The notes: generated by a model not told the origin, from the sequence alone. A DNA stretch of 64,000 bases from Nocardia bhagyanarayanae (GCF_006716565.1 NZ_VFPG01000002.1:1364001-1428000); one strand, 5' to 3'. Numbered from the stretch's first letter, positions 25,202-34,519 are shown. Numbers and translations: made by a program.

Positions 25202-25750
25202 ATGACCACCGCCATCGCCAAGGGACTGTCCGCGGGCACCTGGGTCATCGACCCCGCCCACTCCACCGTCGGCTTCTCGGTACGCCACCTGATGGTGAGC
25301 AAGGTCCGGGGCCGGTTCACCGACTTCGAGGGCAAGCTCGTCATCGGCGAGGACGGCGCCGCGTCGGCCGAGGCCGAGATCCGGGTGAACTCGCTGACCA
25401 CCGACAACGAGCAGCGCGACGCCCACCTGCGCACCGCCGACTTCTTCCACGCCGAGGAGTTCCCGCTGATGACGTTCAAGTCGACCGGATTCCGGGTGAA
25501 CGGCGAGGAATTCGTCGTCGACGGCGAGTTCACCATCCGCGGCAACACCAAGCCGGTCTCGCTGAACGTGGAGTTCCTCGGCGTGAACCAGGGCATGGGC
25601 AACGGCCCGGTCGCCGGCTTCGAGGCCAAGACCGTGGTCTCCCGCCGCGAGTTCGGCCTCGACATCGACATGCCGCTGCCGGACGGCGGCGCGGTCATCG
25701 GCGACAAGGTCACCCTCACGCTGGAGATCGAGGCCGGTCTCCAGAGCTAG
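25202..25750 (+). CDS. YceI family protein (lipid-binding lipocalin-like)
   Basis: 182 residues. It begins ITTWVIDPAHSTVGFSVRH-like (GTWVIDPAHSTVGF) and contains MVSKVRGRFTDFEG, LRTADFFHAEEFP and FTIRGNTKPV, the standard YceI motifs. The family binds isoprenoid or quinone-like lipids in a beta-barrel. There is no signal peptide, so this is a cytoplasmic member as common in actinobacteria. AAGGAG precedes ATG 25202, and an AT-rich GTTGAAATTTCTACCAAC element just upstream could be an operator for a MarR-type repressor. Confidence 0.9.
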   Translation: MTTAIAKGLSAGTWVIDPAHSTVGFSVRHLMVSKVRGRFTDFEGKLVIGEDGAASAEAEIRVNSLTTDNEQRDAHLRTADFFHAEEFPLMTFKSTGFRVNGEEFVVDGEFTIRGNTKPVSLNVEFLGVNQGMGNGPVAGFEAKTVVSRREFGLDIDMPLPDGGAVIGDKVTLTLEIEAGLQS

Positions 25751-26091
25751 CTCGAGGTCTGCCCCGGCCGGTGGGCGGCGATCAGGGCGCGCGCCATCTC
25801 GCGAGCGCGGCGCGCGGCCTGTCGATCGCCCTCCGCCGCGGAGACGATCGAGCCCTTCATCAAGATGTGCCATGACCTGGCGAACTCGTCGGGTTCGAAG
25901 GTCCACAGCTTCTCCCTGCGCCGCAGGACGGCGAGAACCAGATCGTCCTTCCCTTGCGCCGTTGCGAATTCGGCGAACAATGGCCGCTCCGGCTGTTCGA
26001 TCCGGCTCCGAACAGCCGATTCGTGTCGGCCGCATTGAACTGCGCTGCTTGGATTTTCCGAAGTCGGCGTTCTGTTCACTGCGAATTGCAA
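25747..26091 (-). pseudogene. Remnant of a TetR-type regulator (C-terminal part only)
   Basis: From about 25986 down to the stop the frame encodes LFAEFATAQGKDDLVLAVLR, FARSWHILMKGSIVSAAEGD and AARRAREMARALIAAH, which looks like the C-terminal helices of a TetR protein. The N-terminal HTH is missing: upstream codons encode an unrelated Ser/Arg-rich sequence, and no HTH is found in any minus-strand frame to 26300. A 5' deletion is the simplest reading. The stop overlaps that of yceI. It could have regulated the flavin or YceI genes. Confidence 0.5.
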
Positions 26092-26431
26092 AGCCCGTCA
26101 TCAGGATCCGTCGTGACTTCGCTGTGATGCTGCTAGGGTTGGCGAGTCGTCGGGTTCTGGCGTGTCGGACTGGCTCCGGTCGGTCGGTGATCGATTCGCT
26201 GGCTGCCTGCGCTGCGGGCACTGTGAGGTGAGCGGTGAGCCTCCGGTGGTGCCTGTCCGCGAGAGCCAGATCCTCCGACGCGCAATGGATCCGATCAGGC
26301 GTCACACGATCGGTGTCGTTAGGAAAAGAAAAGACGGAGATCTGTGGTGGCAGGGTGCGGGTTCGGACGGGGACCTTAACGGGGGCGGTGCATCGGGGGG
26401 AGGCTCGATCCCGTCAACGACGAGAGAACTG
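26092..26431. other. Leader region of the conservon
   Basis: 340 nt with no convincing gene. It must hold the promoter of the six-gene rightward conservon. A TGCTAGGGT stretch near 26130 could be an extended -10 element, but no clear -35 was seen. Confidence 0.35.
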
Positions 26432-27811
26432 ATGAATCTGGATATCGCCGTATTACTTCCATGGATCCTCGCCACGGTGCTTGTCGTCGCGGTCGTCTAC
26501 ACGATCGCCGCGCTGCGCCGGGAGCGGGCCAGAGCCGAGTCCCTACTGGAGGACCAGCGTAAGCGGGACGAGGCGCTGGAGCGTTTCGCCGGGCAGACCA
26601 TGCCGGCGATCACCGACGCCGTCCGACGCTACGAGCAGCCGACCAGCACGATCGAAGTGCCGGCGGGACTGCAGAATTCGCGACTTGCCCAGTGCCTGCA
26701 GTGGATCGGCGATCGCTACGCCGACGACCTGCGCCTGATGCAGTCCGAGACGAGGGAACGCGCGGCGGCCGAGGCCGACGCGCACGCCAGACAGGCGATC
26801 CACGCCGCCGAGGAGGCGGTGCGCGCCGAGGTCGGCGCCGCCGCGCGCGACGCGACCAGCGGCGCGGTGCGCTCCTTCGGCACCTCCGTGGTGAGCCTCG
26901 GCGCCGACGTCAGCCAGGTGGTCAGCGCCGCGTTGCGCCAGCACCGTGACGACGACGTCTACGCCACGCTCACCCGTATCGACCACACCGTCCAGCAGAT
27001 GATCCGCCAGGCGCAGTCCTACGTGATCGTGTGTGGCGGTCTCCCCGGCAGGCGCTGGCCTGCGCAGTCGCTCACCGACGTGGTCGGCGGCGCCACCGGC
27101 CGCGTGCGCGACTACCTGCGGGTGCGGACCACCCAACTGGACCGCGTAGTCGTCAGCCGAGCGGTGGAACCGCTCGTGCACACCCTGGCCACCCTGCTCG
27201 ACAACGCGCTGCGCTACTCGCCGCCGACCTCCTTCGTGGACGTCAGCTTCCAGGAGGGACACCACGGCGTCACCGTCATCATCGATGACGCGGGCGTGCG
27301 GATGAACGCCGAGCAGATGGAGGAGGCCAGGCAGGTGCTCGCCAACGAGCGCCCGGTCGACATCCACCAGCTCGGTCCGTCGCCGAAGGTCGGTTTCCCC
27401 GGTGTCGCCGCGCTCGCGCGTCGCTACGGGTTCACGGTCTACATCGACGGGCCCAACGCCTACGGAGGCATGCGCGCGATGGTGTACATCCCCGAGGCCC
27501 TGCTCGCCGCGCCGAGCAAAGGCGACAAGACGACGGCGGCCGCCCCGGCCGAAACTCCCGCGCCCGCACCCGAACCGGTGCCCGCGCCGCGGGAGGAGGA
27601 GCCGGAGGACACCGGGTTCGCGGTGCACGAGATCACCGAGGGCGGCCTACCGAAGCGGCGGCGCCGCGCGGTGGCGCCCGCGATCGGCACGCGAGCCAGG
27701 AATTCCGGCGACACCGCGCCCGCGAGGCCGGAAATCGCCGCCGCATGGCACACCGGTTCCAAGAGCGGCCGCGCCGCCGCCGCCGAACACACGGAAGGGA
27801 TGACACCTTGA
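26432..27811 (+). CDS. cvnA: Conservon sensor-like ATPase (CvnA)
   Basis: 459 residues. One N-terminal membrane segment (about residues 5-27, IAVLLPWILATVLVVAVVYT) is followed by a cytoplasmic helical region and a GHKL ATPase domain: N-box LLDNALRYSPPTSF, G1-type VIIDDAGVRMN and a G2-like PKVGFPGVAALARRYGF. It lacks a canonical phospho-acceptor H-box, as usual for CvnA proteins. The C-terminal 100 residues are Pro/Glu-rich and disordered. It probably senses a signal at the membrane and controls the downstream GTPase. The stop overlaps cvnB's start (TGATG). Confidence 0.9.
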   Translation: MNLDIAVLLPWILATVLVVAVVYTIAALRRERARAESLLEDQRKRDEALERFAGQTMPAITDAVRRYEQPTSTIEVPAGLQNSRLAQCLQWIGDRYADDLRLMQSETRERAAAEADAHARQAIHAAEEAVRAEVGAAARDATSGAVRSFGTSVVSLGADVSQVVSAALRQHRDDDVYATLTRIDHTVQQMIRQAQSYVIVCGGLPGRRWPAQSLTDVVGGATGRVRDYLRVRTTQLDRVVVSRAVEPLVHTLATLLDNALRYSPPTSFVDVSFQEGHHGVTVIIDDAGVRMNAEQMEEARQVLANERPVDIHQLGPSPKVGFPGVAALARRYGFTVYIDGPNAYGGMRAMVYIPEALLAAPSKGDKTTAAAPAETPAPAPEPVPAPREEEPEDTGFAVHEITEGGLPKRRRRAVAPAIGTRARNSGDTAPARPEIAAAWHTGSKSGRAAAAEHTEGMTP

Positions 27812-28242
27812 TGGGCACACCGACTACCGCCGTGGCCGATAGCAGCAACAAGCTCGGCTGGCTACTCGAGGATCTCAGCATTCCAGGCGTCCGGTTCGCG
27901 GTACTGCTGTCCGATGACGGGCTGCGCATCGCGCACTCGAAGGGCATCGCCCGCGACGACGCCGAACGCTTCGCCGCGGCCGCCTCCGGCCTGAGGTCCC
28001 TCGGCAAGGCGCTGGGCGAGTTCTGCGGCGGACCGGAGACGGGCCTGCGCCAGAACATGACCGAGTACGACGACGGGATGATCTTCATCACCGCCGCGGG
28101 GGAGGGCGCCCTGCTCGGCGTCTCCACCACCGCGGACATCGACGTCAGCCTCATCGCGCACCGGATGAACGAACTGGCCGGGCGCGTCGGGCACGAACTC
28201 GGCAGCCAGTCGCGGCAGAGGACAGACAGCGACCTGTCATGA
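27811..28242 (+). CDS. cvnB: Roadblock/LC7 domain protein (CvnB)
   Basis: 143 residues, a single roadblock domain: NKLGWLLEDLSIPGVRFAVL, SDDGLRIAHSKGI, FAAAASGLRSLGKALGEF and EGALLGVSTTADIDVSLIAH. Roadblock proteins act as partners or regulators of small GTPases such as CvnD. It is translationally coupled to cvnA (TGATG) and to cvnC (ATGA). Confidence 0.93.
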   Translation: MGTPTTAVADSSNKLGWLLEDLSIPGVRFAVLLSDDGLRIAHSKGIARDDAERFAAAASGLRSLGKALGEFCGGPETGLRQNMTEYDDGMIFITAAGEGALLGVSTTADIDVSLIAHRMNELAGRVGHELGSQSRQRTDSDLS

Positions 28243-28589
28243 CCAGGTCCCGCCGCGACCCCGACCTGGTTCGGGCTTATGTGCGCACCGGCGGGCGTTC
28301 GCGTCCCACTCGCGAACTGGATCTGGTCACGCTCGTCGTCGCGGCGCTGGCTCCCGCGCCCGGCGCGAGCCCGGACGCACGCCGCGTGATGAACCTGTGC
28401 AGCGGGCGCGGCGTGCTGTCCATCGCCGAGATCGCCGCCTATCTCGACCTGCCGCCGTCCGTGGTGAAGATCGTCGTATCGGATCTCATGGACGGCGGCC
28501 ACCTGACTACGCCAACCCCGGCCGAGAACCTGCCGGAGATAGCCCTTTTGGAGGAGGTACTGAATGGGCTCCGCGCTCTCTCGGCCTGA
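28239..28589 (+). CDS. cvnC: DUF742 protein (CvnC)
   Basis: 116 residues. DUF742 features: DLVRAYVRTGGRSRPTREL near the N terminus, LCSGRGVLSIAEIAAYLDLP and VVKIVVSDLMDGGHL. The central part resembles a winged-helix, suggesting a protein- or DNA-binding adaptor. It overlaps cvnB by 4 nt and cvnD by 26 nt. Confidence 0.93.
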   Translation: MTRSRRDPDLVRAYVRTGGRSRPTRELDLVTLVVAALAPAPGASPDARRVMNLCSGRGVLSIAEIAAYLDLPPSVVKIVVSDLMDGGHLTTPTPAENLPEIALLEEVLNGLRALSA

Positions 28590-29169
28590 GCGAGTTGTCG
28601 ACTATGTGCCGGAGACCGTGACCCGATCGGTCAAATTGCTGGTGGCGGGCAACTTCGGCGTCGGCAAGACGACCTTCGTCAGCAGCGTCTCGGAGATCAA
28701 GCCGCTGCGCACCGAGGAGACCATCACCGAAGCCAGCATCGGCGTCGACGACATGGCCGGTCTGCCCGGCAAGACGCAGACGACAGTCGCGATGGACTTC
28801 GGCCGCATCACGCTGAATCCCCAACTGGCGCTATACCTTTTCGGCACACCGGGCCAGCAGCGCTTCGTGCCGTTGTGGGAGGAGCTGGCTCGCGGCGCGC
28901 TCGGCGCGCTGGTGCTGGTGGACACCCGTCGCATCGAGAAGGCCGACGAGGTGCTCTCGGTGCTCGAGGAACGCGGCGTGCCGTATTCGGTGGCGGTCAA
29001 CCAGTTCGAGGGCGCCAAGCAGTACCCGCTCGACGAGGTCCGCGACGCGTTGGACCTAGCCGAGGGCACGCCACTGACCATGCTGGACGCGCGGCATCGA
29101 GGCACGTGTCTGCAATCGCTCATCACGCTCGTCGAATTCCTGTTCCACCGTCTGGAGTCCCGACTTTGA
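28564..29169 (+). CDS. cvnD: Conservon MglA-like small GTPase (CvnD)
   Basis: 201 residues. P-loop GNFGVGKTT (about residues 28-36), switch II-region FGTPGQQRF, and a VNQF element in the position of NKxD, typical of conservon GTPases. An equivalent system in Streptomyces (Rar/Cvn9) influences morphology and secondary metabolism. The start lies inside cvnC and is preceded by GGAGG at about 28551. Confidence 0.93.
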   Translation: MGSALSRPERVVDYVPETVTRSVKLLVAGNFGVGKTTFVSSVSEIKPLRTEETITEASIGVDDMAGLPGKTQTTVAMDFGRITLNPQLALYLFGTPGQQRFVPLWEELARGALGALVLVDTRRIEKADEVLSVLEERGVPYSVAVNQFEGAKQYPLDEVRDALDLAEGTPLTMLDARHRGTCLQSLITLVEFLFHRLESRL

Positions 29170-29171
29170 CA

Positions 29172-30422
29172 ATGCCTCCGCACGTGGCGCCCGCCGGGGT
29201 CTGCCCCGTCCCGCACGGCTCGCCGATCGACACCGACGGACCGCGGGTGCCGCTGTACACCGAGGAGTTCGCCGCCGACCCGCACCGCGCGTACCGGCAG
29301 ATGCGCCGCCAGTACGGCTCGCTCGCGCCGGTCGATCTGGCGCCCGGCGTGCCCGCGACCCTGGTGATCGGGTATCACACCGCGCTGCGAATCCTCAACG
29401 ACCCCGAGCACTTTCCGGCCGACCCGCGCGCCTGGCAGCAGAACGTGCCCGGCGAATGCCCGATCCTGCCGATGCTGGAATGGCGTCCCAACGCGCTGCG
29501 CAGCGCGGGCCTGGAGCACACGCGCTATCGGGCGGCCAACCTCGCGGCGGTCACCGAGGTCGACCTGCACGCCATGCACGCCACGATCGAGCGCGTCGCG
29601 GTCCCGCTGATCAACGCCTTCTGCGCCGACGGCGCCGCGGACCTGATCAGCCAGTACGCTTTCCCGCTCGCGTTCGCGGTGCTCAACGAAATGCTCGGCT
29701 GCCCGGCCGATATCGGCCAGCAGGTGGCCACCGGCATGGCCGCCATCTTCGAAGGCGTGAACGCGGACAAGGGCAACGCCATGCTCACCGACGCCTTGCA
29801 CGAGCTGACCACCCGCAAGCGCAAGGAGCCGGGCGACGACATCGTCTCCCGGCTGATCGGCCACCCGGTCGGGCTCGACGACGTGGAGATGATCCACCAG
29901 TTGGTCACCCTGTACGGCGCGGGCATCGAGCCGGAGCAGAACCTGATCGTGAACACGCTGCTGCTCATGCTCACCGACGACCGGTTCGCGGGAAACCTGT
30001 TGGGCGGCAGCCTGTCCACTCGGGACGCGCTGGACGAGGTGCTTTTCACCGACCCGCCGATGGCCAACTACTGCGTCTCGTATCCGAAACAGCCCATCCT
30101 GATCGACAACACCTGGCTGCCCGCGCACCAGCCGGTGGTCATCAGCATGGCGGCGTGCAACAACGATCCGGCGATCGACGCGGGCGATTACACCGACAAC
30201 CGTTCGCATCTGGCGTGGAGCACGGGCCCGCACGCGTGCCCGGCGAGGTCGGCGGCCTACCTGATCGCGCAGGACGCGATCGATCAGCTGCTCGACGCAC
30301 TACCGGAAATGCGACTAGCGGTGCCCGTCGATCAATTGACTTGGCGGCCTGGGCCTTTCCATCGAGCTCTGGTGTCCCTTCCGGTCACCTTCCCGAAATC
30401 CCCTCCGCTGAACCTGTATTAA
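29172..30422 (+). CDS. Conservon cytochrome P450, CYP157-like, lacking the ExxR arginine
   Basis: 416 residues. Haem-ligand region WSTGPHACPAR with Cys356, where the canonical Gly after Cys-x is Ala and the Phe is Trp. The K-helix reads EVLF (289-292), so Arg of ExxR is Phe. In the I-helix GAGIEPEQN lacks the usual acid-Thr pair. These are the traits of CYP157 P450s found in Streptomyces conservons, where ExxR is also missing. Catalytic activity is therefore uncertain; a haem-based sensor or partner for the next P450 is possible. Start ATG 29172 lies 2 nt after the cvnD stop; TTG 29166 is possible. Confidence 0.88.
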   Translation: MPPHVAPAGVCPVPHGSPIDTDGPRVPLYTEEFAADPHRAYRQMRRQYGSLAPVDLAPGVPATLVIGYHTALRILNDPEHFPADPRAWQQNVPGECPILPMLEWRPNALRSAGLEHTRYRAANLAAVTEVDLHAMHATIERVAVPLINAFCADGAADLISQYAFPLAFAVLNEMLGCPADIGQQVATGMAAIFEGVNADKGNAMLTDALHELTTRKRKEPGDDIVSRLIGHPVGLDDVEMIHQLVTLYGAGIEPEQNLIVNTLLLMLTDDRFAGNLLGGSLSTRDALDEVLFTDPPMANYCVSYPKQPILIDNTWLPAHQPVVISMAACNNDPAIDAGDYTDNRSHLAWSTGPHACPARSAAYLIAQDAIDQLLDALPEMRLAVPVDQLTWRPGPFHRALVSLPVTFPKSPPLNLY

Positions 30423-30437
30423 GGAGAGTGCCCCCCG

Positions 30438-31661
30438 ATGGACAGTCAGCCCCTCGTCCTCGATCCCACCGGCGCCGATATCCAGGGTGAGTCCGCGCGT
30501 CTTCGCGCGCTCGGGCCGGTCGCGCTGGTCGAGTTGCCGGGCGGTGTGCGGGCATGGTCGGTGACCGATGCCGAACTGTTGAAGAAGCTGCTCGTGGACC
30601 CGAGGGTGTCCAAGGACGCGAGCCAGCACTGGCCCGCGTTCATCAACGGCGAGATCCCGCAGGATTGGCCGCTGTTCCTCTGGGTCGCGGTGAACAACAT
30701 GTTCACCGCCTACGGCGCCGATCATCGTCGGCTGCGCAAGCTGGTGGCGCCCGCGTTCACCCATCGCCGCACCGAGGCCATGCGCGCGCGTATCGAGGCC
30801 ATCACGGCGGCACTGCTGGACGAGCTCGCCGCCGCCCCGGCGGGCGAACCGGTCGACCTGCGCGACGGTTTCGCCTATCCGCTGCCGATCCAGGTGATCT
30901 CGGAGCTGATGGGCGTGCCGGAGTCGCTGAACGCCGGACTGCGCACCTGCGTGGACGGCATCTTCGACACCTCGCTCACCCCCGAGCAGTCGCAGGCCAA
31001 CTACATGGAGATGTACCGGATCCTCGGTGAACTCGTCGCCTACCGGCGCGAGCATCCGGGCGACGACATGACCAGCCTGCTCATCTCGCACCGCGACGAG
31101 GAGGACGGCACCCAGCTCACCGAGCAGGAGCTGATCGACACGCTGCTGCTCGTCATCAGCGCGGGCCACGAGACCACGGTGAACCTGCTCGACCAGGCCA
31201 TCTTCGCGCTGCTGACCCGGCAGGAGCAGCGTGCCGAGGTGGTCGAGGAGCGGGCCGCGTGGAGCGACCTGATCGAGGAGGCGCTGCGGTTCGAGGCTCC
31301 GGTCGCGCACCTGCCGCTGCGTTTCGCGGTCGACGACATCGAACTCGATGGCGCGCGCATCGCGAAGGGCGAGCCGATCCTGGCGTCCTATGTCGCGGCC
31401 AACCGGGACCGGAAGGTGCACGGCGACACCGCCGACGAGTTCGATGTGCACCGCGCGAACAAGGAGCACGTCGCCTTCGGCTACGGCGCGCATCACTGCC
31501 TCGGCGCTCCGCTCGCCCGCATGGAGGCCGCCGTCGCACTGCCCGCGATCTTCGCGCGGTTCCCGAAGATGGAATTGGCCGCCGAGCCGGGGGAACTGGG
31601 CGCGGTACCCAGTTTCATCTCCAACGGCCACCGCCGCCTGCCGGTGTATCTGAATCCGTAA
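30438..31661 (+). CDS. Cytochrome P450, CYP154-like
   Basis: 407 residues with all canonical motifs: I-helix [13 protein letters not shown]-helix EALR (ExxR intact), and haem loop [23 protein letters not shown]-terminal [13 protein letters not shown] and the overall pattern resemble CYP154, the family that accompanies CYP157 in conservons; a Nocardia farcinica CYP154 is known to hydroxylate steroids. It lies 15 nt after the CYP157-like gene with AAGGAG upstream. The substrate here is unknown, but it is likely the catalytic P450 of the pair. Ferredoxin genes are absent nearby. Confidence 0.92.
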   Translation: MDSQPLVLDPTGADIQGESARLRALGPVALVELPGGVRAWSVTDAELLKKLLVDPRVSKDASQHWPAFINGEIPQDWPLFLWVAVNNMFTAYGADHRRLRKLVAPAFTHRRTEAMRARIEAITAALLDELAAAPAGEPVDLRDGFAYPLPIQVISELMGVPESLNAGLRTCVDGIFDTSLTPEQSQANYMEMYRILGELVAYRREHPGDDMTSLLISHRDEEDGTQLTEQELIDTLLLVISAGHETTVNLLDQAIFALLTRQEQRAEVVEERAAWSDLIEEALRFEAPVAHLPLRFAVDDIELDGARIAKGEPILASYVAANRDRKVHGDTADEFDVHRANKEHVAFGYGAHHCLGAPLARMEAAVALPAIFARFPKMELAAEPGELGAVPSFISNGHRRLPVYLNP

Positions 31662-31702
31662 TCGGTCGTGCGGGAGGGCCGCTCGGCGAGCCCTCCCCGC
31701 GT

Positions 31703-32086
31703 TCAGACCTGGGTGATGAAGCCCGCGATCAGTGTGAGGACGGGCAGCGTCCCCTGTATCAGGGCGGCTTTGACGAAACGCCGGTCGGTCGCCACCAGGA
31801 CGCCCGCCGCGGCGATCATCGAACCGCAACCGATCAGCAGCAGCGCCCAGCCCGCCTGGGGGAGAGTCGGCAGCAGCAGCGCGCCGATCAACGTGCCGAT
31901 CGCGAGGAACAGGTTGTACCAGCCCTGGTTGAAGGCCCAGGGCTGGACGGCCGCTAGATCCTCGCGCTCGACGTGGAACGTCCCCGCGTACACCTTCGGC
32001 TCGGCGAACCGCAGCGATTCGAGCACGAAGATGTAGCCGTGCAGCAGCGCCGCGAGCACGGCGAGTATCTGGACGACGGTGAGCAA
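31703..32086 (-). CDS. DUF1304 integral membrane protein
   Basis: 127 residues with four hydrophobic segments: LTVVQILAVLAALLHGYIF, WYNLFLAIGTLIGALLLP, ALLLIGCGSMIAAAGVLV and LIQGTLPVLTLIAGFI. It has the family's QPWAFNQGWYNLF motif. Function is unknown. TTG 32086 is chosen because GAGGAGGGG lies immediately upstream and the protein begins at the first helix. It converges with the P450 operon. Confidence 0.87.
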   Translation of the reverse strand: MLTVVQILAVLAALLHGYIFVLESLRFAEPKVYAGTFHVEREDLAAVQPWAFNQGWYNLFLAIGTLIGALLLPTLPQAGWALLLIGCGSMIAAAGVLVATDRRFVKAALIQGTLPVLTLIAGFITQV

Positions 32087-32183
32087 CTGCCCCTCCTCGG
32101 ACGAATTCCGGCCTTTGCTTCCAGCACCGTAGCGTCGGACCGGCGAACGGCCTGCCGACGCGCCGTCGCGCCGCGCGCGCGGT

Positions 32184-33701
32184 TCACGACTCGCCCGGTT
32201 CGTTCCAGTTGTAGGTGAGTTCGGCGGCCCGCGACCAGCGGCGGTACTCCCGGTCCCGCCGCTCGTCCGGCATGGTCGGCAGCCACCGGCTCGCGGTGCG
32301 GCGGTTGCGGCGCAGACCCGTCATGTCGGGCCACAGGCCGACGGCGAGGCCCGCGGCGTAGGCCGCGCCGAGGGACACCGTCTCGGAGAACAGCGGCCGC
32401 TCCACCGGCACCCCGAGCGCGTCCGAGATCTGTTGCATCAGCAGGTTGTTCGAGGTCATGCCGCCGTCGACGCGGAGTTCGGTGAGGGCGTAGCCGGTGT
32501 CGGCGTTCATCGCGTCGACCACCTCCCTGGTCTGCCAGGCGGTGGCCTCGAGCACCGCGCGGGCCAGATGCCCCTTGGTGATGTAGGAGGTGAGTCCCGC
32601 GATCACGCCGCGGGCCTCGGCTCGCCAGCGCGGCGCGAACAAGCCGGAGAACGCGGGCACCACGTAGCAGCCGCCGTTGTCCTCGACAGTGCTTGCGAGC
32701 GTTTCGATCTCGGGCGCGGCGTCGATGAGCCCGAGCCGGTCGCGCAGCCACTGCACCAGCGTTCCGGTGGCGGCCATCGAACCTTCCAGCGCGTAGCGGG
32801 CGGGTTCGCCGTCGATCTGGAACGCCACCGTGGTGAGCAGCCCGTGGGTGGAGCGCACCGGCGTGGTCCCGGTGTTGGTGAGCAGGAAACTGCCGGTGCC
32901 GTAGGTGCATTTGGCCTCGCCCGCGGCGAAGCAGGTCTGGCCGAACAGCGCCGCCTGCTGGTCGCCGAGCGCGGCCGCGATCGGGATGCCCGCCGCGGTG
33001 TGGCCGTAGACCTCGGCGTTGGAGCGTATCTCGGGCAGCATCGCCCGCGGGATGCCGAAGAAGTCGAGCAGCCGGTCGTCCCAGTCCAGGGTGGCGAGGT
33101 TCATCAACATGGTGCGCCCGGCGTTGGTGACGTCGGTGACGTGCACGCCGCCGCGCGGGCCGCCGGTGAGGTTCCAGATCAGCCAGCTGTCCATCGTGCC
33201 GAACAGCACCGAACCCTTTTCCGCGCGTTCGCGCAGCCGCTCGTCGCGGTCGAGCAGCCACCGGACGCGCGGCGCCGCGAAGTAACTCAGCAGCGGCAAT
33301 CCGCAGCGCCGGACGACCTCGTCGGCCTCGGGCCTGCGCGCGAGCCGGGCGACGAGGTCCTCGGTGCGGGTGTCCTGCCAGACGATCGCGTTGCCGACGG
33401 GCGCGCCGGTCTCCCTGTCCCACAGCACCGTCGTCTCGCGCTGGTTGGCGATGCCGATCGCCACCACCTGGTCGGCGGCGACGCCCGCCTTGGCGATCAC
33501 CCGGTCGACCAGCGCCGCCACGTGGCGACGGATCTCCGCGGCGTCGTGCTCGACCCGTCCCGCGGCGGGATACAGCTGCCGGTGCTCGCGCTGGGCGATC
33601 GAAACCAGTTGTCCCGCAGCGTCGTACAGGATGGAGCGGCTGGACGTGGTGCCCTGGTCGATGGCCATCACGTACCGGCCGCGACCCCGTTCGGCGGTCA
33701 T
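32184..33701 (-). CDS. glpK: Glycerol kinase, copy 1
   Basis: 505 residues, full FGGY-family length. MAIDQGTTSSRSILYD is the ATP-binding start; [44 protein letters not shown] and RVDGGMTSNNLLMQ segments are glycerol kinase signatures. It phosphorylates glycerol to sn-glycerol 3-phosphate. It overlaps the GylR-like gene by 4 nt (ATGA) and so is co-transcribed with the regulator, on the opposite strand from a second glycerol kinase. It differs from copy 2 throughout, indicating old paralogues rather than a recent duplication. Confidence 0.94.
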   Translation of the reverse strand: MTAERGRGRYVMAIDQGTTSSRSILYDAAGQLVSIAQREHRQLYPAAGRVEHDAAEIRRHVAALVDRVIAKAGVAADQVVAIGIANQRETTVLWDRETGAPVGNAIVWQDTRTEDLVARLARRPEADEVVRRCGLPLLSYFAAPRVRWLLDRDERLRERAEKGSVLFGTMDSWLIWNLTGGPRGGVHVTDVTNAGRTMLMNLATLDWDDRLLDFFGIPRAMLPEIRSNAEVYGHTAAGIPIAAALGDQQAALFGQTCFAAGEAKCTYGTGSFLLTNTGTTPVRSTHGLLTTVAFQIDGEPARYALEGSMAATGTLVQWLRDRLGLIDAAPEIETLASTVEDNGGCYVVPAFSGLFAPRWRAEARGVIAGLTSYITKGHLARAVLEATAWQTREVVDAMNADTGYALTELRVDGGMTSNNLLMQQISDALGVPVERPLFSETVSLGAAYAAGLAVGLWPDMTGLRRNRRTASRWLPTMPDERRDREYRRWSRAAELTYNWNEPGES

Positions 33702-34510
33702 CGGCGCACCCGCGGGCGGTCGGCGCCCAGGTCGCGGGAGACGGCGCTCGCGGTGGCGCGCACCAGCTCGACGAGCTTGGGACGGACGCCGGGATCGGTC
33801 ACCCGATCGACGGCGCCGACCACGCCGAGCGCGCCGACCACCCGTCCGCCGGCGTCGCGCAGCGGCGCCGCCACCGACGCCCGCTCGAAGGCGAACTCGG
33901 CGACGTCCTCGGCATGGCCCTGCGCGCGCACCCGCGCGATCTCGGCGTGCACGGCGCGCGGCGCGGTGACCGTGCGCCGGGTGTAAGCGGGTAGCGGCGC
34001 ACTCGCGACGCGTTCGGTCAAACCCGGTGTGTAGGCCAGCAGTACCTTGCCGAGCGCGGTCGCGTGCAAGGGCAGTTCGATGCCGACGCGGAGAGTCTGC
34101 TCGGAGCCGTCGGGCCGGAACACGTGGTGCACGATCGACACGCCCTCGCCGCGCAGCGCACCGATTCGCACCGACTCGCCGGACCGCGCGGCCAGGGTGT
34201 CGGCCCAGTTCATCGCGTAGGAACGCAGCACGTTGGTGTCGAGCCGGGCGTCGGCGAGCCCGAGGGCCGCGGCGCCGATGAGGTACTTGCCGGTGGCGTC
34301 GTCCTGCTCGATGTAGCCGACGCGCTGCAAGGTGCGCAGCAGACCGTGGGCCGTCGCTTTGGGCAGACCGAGCGCGCCCGCGAGCTCACCGACGCCGACG
34401 CCGAAGGGCGCCTCGGCGACCACCCGCAGGATCGCGGCGGCCCGTTCGATCGACTGAATCGGTCCCGGCACGAACTCGACTGTACTGCGGGAAAGCGAAA
34501 CGTTCGACAT
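33698..34510 (-). CDS. gylR: IclR family regulator (GylR-like)
   Basis: 270 residues. N-terminal winged helix: [40 protein letters not shown]. The C-terminal effector domain contains [15 protein letters not shown] and [15 protein letters not shown]. Its position between two glycerol kinase genes mirrors Streptomyces GylR, the glycerol-3-phosphate-responsive repressor. ATG 34510 lies inside a perfect palindrome and lacks a Shine-Dalgarno sequence, so a leaderless autoregulated transcript is plausible. Effector and targets are inferred from context. Confidence 0.9.
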   Translation of the reverse strand: MSNVSLSRSTVEFVPGPIQSIERAAAILRVVAEAPFGVGVGELAGALGLPKATAHGLLRTLQRVGYIEQDDATGKYLIGAAALGLADARLDTNVLRSYAMNWADTLAARSGESVRIGALRGEGVSIVHHVFRPDGSEQTLRVGIELPLHATALGKVLLAYTPGLTERVASAPLPAYTRRTVTAPRAVHAEIARVRAQGHAEDVAEFAFERASVAAPLRDAGGRVVGALGVVGAVDRVTDPGVRPKLVELVRATASAVSRDLGADRPRVRR

Positions 34511-34519
34511 TGTCGAACG
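34501..34519. promoter_or_regulatory. Perfect 19-bp palindrome, probable GylR operator
   Basis: CGTTCGACA - T - TGTCGAACG overlaps the start codon of the IclR gene and lies 92 nt before the divergent glycerol kinase. Size and placement suit an IclR-family dimer site controlling both directions. Confidence 0.7.
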
